DNA of 64,000 nucleotides, taken from positions 62,001 through 126,000 of the forward strand of contig CAVSZD010000010.1 in NCBI GenBank assembly GCA_963732355.1. Reading direction: 5' to 3'. This DNA comes from JADKAV01 sp963732355. GTDB lineage: Bacteria; Actinomycetota; Actinomycetes; S36-B12; UBA10799. The number at the start of each line of letters is the position of its first letter. Position 1 is the first letter of the stretch. The position numbers were made by a program, and so were the translations under genes. Below, piece by piece: positions 62,583 to 64,000 of the stretch. The notes beneath the pieces were generated by a model. The model saw only the letters and a list, made by a program, of their open reading frames with translations. It was not told the origin of the DNA and made no database searches.

Positions 62583-62624
62583 ACGTCAAGAGCACGCGGA
62601 GTCGGTTTGACGTTGACTTGACGT
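62583..62624 (+). promoter_or_regulatory. TTGACGT repeats between apbE and the small exported protein gene
   Basis: TTGACGT occurs at 62607-62613 and 62618-62624, exactly 11 bp apart, and in inverse orientation at 62583-62589 (ACGTCAA). The spacing matches head-to-tail OmpR/PhoB-type binding sites. It lies in the 147-base gap between the divergent apbE and the gene at 62686, near an OmpR-type regulator. Confidence 0.45.
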
Positions 62625-62685
62625 TCTCTTGGGTGCCGCCGGTGCCGGCCTTGCACGAGACTGATGGAAGAGGAAGGGGACTTCA

Positions 62686-63015
62686 ATGCGTGCGACTGTG
62701 GCCTGGCTGGCTGTGACGGCGGTAAGCGTCATGATGGGGGTGGTGCTGTATTCCACAAGCCTCGGGGGTTCAACCATGGACTACCGCGAGGCGGTCGTCT
62801 CGCCGCGTCCGGTGCCGACGATCGTGAAGACGCGCACGAAGACCAAGATCATCCGAAAGCCGGCCAAGACCAAGATCGTTTACGTTCCGCAGGCCGTCCC
62901 GGCGCCTGTGAGCCAGCCCGCGGCGGCACCGGAGTCCACCGCCGCAGAAGAAGTCGTCGCCCTCATCCGAAGACAAGGGCGACGACGACTGAGGTCCGGT
63001 TCAGGAGCGACGTGA
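62686..63015 (+). CDS. Small exported or membrane-anchored protein, possible C-terminal frameshift
   Basis: 109 residues as read. Signal-like segment at the N-terminus (TVAWLAVTAVSVMMGVVLYS), then a very basic Lys/Arg/Thr stretch (VKTRTKTKIIRKPAKTKIVY) and a Pro/Ala region. ATG 62686 has GGAAGGGG upstream. After about residue 86 the sequence turns Arg-rich and overlaps the next gene; one frame over, the DNA reads QKKSSPSSEDKGDDD and stops at 62990-62992, a far more natural secreted-protein tail with no overlap. Function unknown. Confidence 0.6.
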   Translation: MRATVAWLAVTAVSVMMGVVLYSTSLGGSTMDYREAVVSPRPVPTIVKTRTKTKIIRKPAKTKIVYVPQAVPAPVSQPAAAPESTAAEEVVALIRRQGRRRLRSGSGAT

Positions 63016-63294
63016 GCGGTTCTTCTTCTTGACCTTCTTCTTCACCGGTGTGAATTTGGGCGCCGCGCTGATCGACGCTGACGCGGCGACCCGGCCGCTG
63101 CGGTAGACCACCACTGCGCTCTTGAGTGCAGCGCGACTCGGTTGCGCGGTTTGTACCTGTGCGAGGGCGACTGTTGCACGACCGGCGGCCGGTGCCGCCT
63201 GGGCGGGCGCGGTTGTGGCCACGAGGCCGAAGCCGGTGAGGGCGGTGACCGACGCGGCGAGTGTCTTGGCTTTTCTGCTGTGCGCTGTGTTCAT
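63001..63294 (-). CDS. Small secreted basic protein
   Basis: 97 residues: a clear signal peptide (TLAASVTALTGFGLVATTAP, cleavage after AQA), then a short domain ending in a strongly basic tail PVKKKVKKKNRSRRS. ATG 63294; the frame is open upstream. A TTGACG/TACACG promoter at 63317-63346 and operator-like palindromes lie upstream. It converges with the previous gene. No family recognised. Confidence 0.65.
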   Translation of the reverse strand: MNTAHSRKAKTLAASVTALTGFGLVATTAPAQAAPAAGRATVALAQVQTAQPSRAALKSAVVVYRSGRVAASASISAAPKFTPVKKKVKKKNRSRRS

Positions 63295-63316
63295 ACTGAC
63301 GACGGTGCCCTGAACC

Positions 63317-63379
63317 CGTGTAAGCGCGCACCCACGCAAGCGTCAAGGAATGGCTAAGCCGGCTTAGGCTCCCCTAAGC
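63317..63379 (-). promoter_or_regulatory. Promoter with operator-like palindromes for the small secreted protein
   Basis: On the minus strand TTGACG (63346-63341), an 18-base spacer and TACACG (63322-63317) form a good promoter. Directly upstream are CTAAGCC-GGCTTAG (63354-63367, perfect 14-bp palindrome) and GCTTAGG-N4-CCTAAGC (63362-63379), which share a half-site. Placement just above -35 suits an activator. Confidence 0.6.
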
Positions 63380-63686
63380 GCAGAAGCGGGAATATCTGGC
63401 CATTCACAACAACGGATGGACACGCTCGGCAACAAGACCAACCTTTGCGGCGGTTTGGATGGACAAGGACCCGATGCCCTCGACGTCCACCGCGATTCTG
63501 CTGCGGGGTACGGAGATCACCGACCTCGTGGCCCAATTGCGCGACAGCACCGAGGAGTGACACGGGGTCGGTAACCTGCGTGACGCCGTCAAAGAATTGA
63601 GCGAATTGGCGCAGCTCACCTCGGAGTTGGGGTGGCGAGTCGAAAGGGCCGTCGTCGGTGATGATCTGCCTGAACCTTGCCCCTGA
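63378..63686 (+). pseudogene. Coding remnant interrupted by TGA
   Basis: One frame stays coding-like on both sides of a single TGA at 63558-63560. Before it: VWMDKDPMPSTSTAILLRG then TEITDLVAQLRDSTEE; after it: GNLRDAVKELSELAQLTSEL then GWRVERAVVGDD. Third positions are mostly G/C throughout. The only standard start before the stop is ATG 63459, without a ribosome site. It may be a decayed gene or two tiny genes. Family not recognised. Confidence 0.35.
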
Positions 63687-63941
63687 GAGGGCTCCGTGGC
63701 ACAGTCCCCCACCAGAGCCGCAGCATCCAGACCGCGTTCGACCGCGGTCGCAAGCGAATGAATTGAGCAGCAGCCTCTGAGTTGTCGGTTTCCAGCTTTG
63801 CCTGGCGGCGGGGGGTTGGACCGGGAGGCGGTGCTGTTTTTCGACAACTGAGTTGCCGGTTTCCAGCTTTGCCTGGCGGCGGGGGGTTGGACCGGGAGGC
63901 GGGGGCCCTGGCCTGGCGGCGGGGGGCCGGCGGCGGGGGCC
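63687..63941. other. Intergenic region with repeats
   Basis: 255 bases without a supportable gene. It contains the direct repeats listed separately and becomes very G-rich toward 63940. An open minus-strand frame over 63404-63847 has no coding character. Confidence 0.5.
63777..63926 (+). repeat. Direct repeat of about 55 bp, two copies plus a fragment
   Basis: Copy 1 (63777-63831) and copy 2 (63848-63902) begin CTGAGTTG and run through TTTCCAGCTTTGCCTGGCGG and GGACCGGGAGGCGG, differing at one base (T/C). A third fragment GCCTGGCGGCGGGGGG lies at 63911-63926. AGTTGTCG (63780-63787) is repeated inverted as CGACAACT (63842-63849). Confidence 0.85.
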
Positions 63942-64000
63942 TTACCCCGGCAGCCAGCTCACCTTTCCGGCAAGCGCGGCGTACCCGACGAACGCCACAG
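63942..64000 (-). CDS. C-terminal fragment of a gene entering from the right edge
   Basis: On the minus strand the last 18 codons before TAA (63944-63942) read VAFVGYAALAGKVSWLPG, a hydrophobic tail with coding-like third positions. The rest is outside the window. It could be the end of a membrane protein; no family can be named. Confidence 0.45.
   Translation of the reverse strand, partial: VAFVGYAALAGKVSWLPG

Noticed and set aside
62664..63032. Alternative frame for the small exported protein (122 codons)
   Set aside because: It begins at the ribosome site itself and lacks the signal-like segment found in the frame from 62686.
63558..63560. TGA as selenocysteine codon
   Set aside because: No SECIS-like hairpin was seen directly after it and the flanking sequence resembles no selenoprotein.
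63404..63847. Minus-strand frame of 147 codons
   Set aside because: It starts in the direct repeat, has Ser/Arg-rich sequence and lies opposite a better coding-like plus frame.

Overview
The window is a stretch of chromosomal core from a high-GC Gram-positive bacterium of the Actinomycetota. Third codon positions are strongly G/C-rich in every real gene, GTG and TTG starts are common, and genes are packed with 4-base ATGA/GTGA overlaps. The order ndk - mreBCD - pbp2 - rodA - radical SAM pair - rne - rplU/rpmA - obg - proB/proA - nadD - LCP - rsfS - gpgP, then leuS - degV - comEA/comEC - holA - lepA - rpsT - hemW - hrcA/dnaJ2 - rsmE - phoH - ybeY - era - recO - uppS - glyS - dgt - dnaG follows the core known from Streptomyces and Mycobacterium. 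The MreBCD/PBP2/RodA set suggests a cell that elongates by lateral-wall growth. I cannot name a genus. No phage, plasmid, insertion sequence or CRISPR array is visible.

Layout. 1-8.4 kb: end of ndk, the elongasome operon, then two linked radical-SAM-related genes. 8.4-18.3 kb: RNase E/G, ribosomal proteins L21 and L27, the GTPase Obg, proline synthesis (proB, proA), a 53-residue membrane protein, nadD, an LCP-like protein, the ribosome silencing factor and a GpgP-like phosphatase. 18.3-31.1 kb: a CBS-domain protein, tRNA-Ala(GGC), a peroxiredoxin, an OctT-like acyltransferase, leuS, degV, plsY, an HNH/DUF222 protein, the competence pair comEA/comEC (the comEC 5' end is out of frame), and holA-lepA on the other strand. 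31.2-37.2 kb: rpsT, an acyl-CoA synthetase, a repeat-rich gap with a perfect 24-bp inverted repeat, hemW, and three proline-rich membrane-protein genes. 37.3-44.5 kb: a CIRCE-controlled hrcA-dnaJ2 operon running through rsmE, a HIT protein, phoH, ybeY, a CNNM/CorC-type protein, a degenerate deaminase-like protein and era. 44.5-55.5 kb: an AI-2E family protein, recO-uppS, an odd lipoprotein related to metal-binding receptors with a small membrane protein, glyS-dusB, a YdcF-like protein, dgt, dnaG. 55.5-64 kb is more accessory: an HdeD-like protein, a CoA-disulfide reductase/rhodanese fusion, a GNAT protein, an amidohydrolase, a two-component system, ApbE, two small exported proteins with operator-like DNA nearby, a TGA-interrupted coding remnant, direct repeats and the tail of a further gene.

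How it fits together. Most genes serve wall growth, translation and ribosome assembly, replication and recombination, and RNA decay. The GpgP-like and OctT-like genes suggest synthesis of methylglucose lipopolysaccharide-type polymers. A repeated signature is a -10-like hexamer 6-7 bases before the start codon with no ribosome-binding site, at a dozen transcription-unit heads, which points to leaderless mRNAs. The most promising region for new biology is 59.6-63.7 kb: a sensor kinase/OmpR-type regulator pair next to ApbE, with periodic direct repeats and a palindromic operator in front of small exported proteins. All assignments come from reading translated sequence and motifs; no database search was run.
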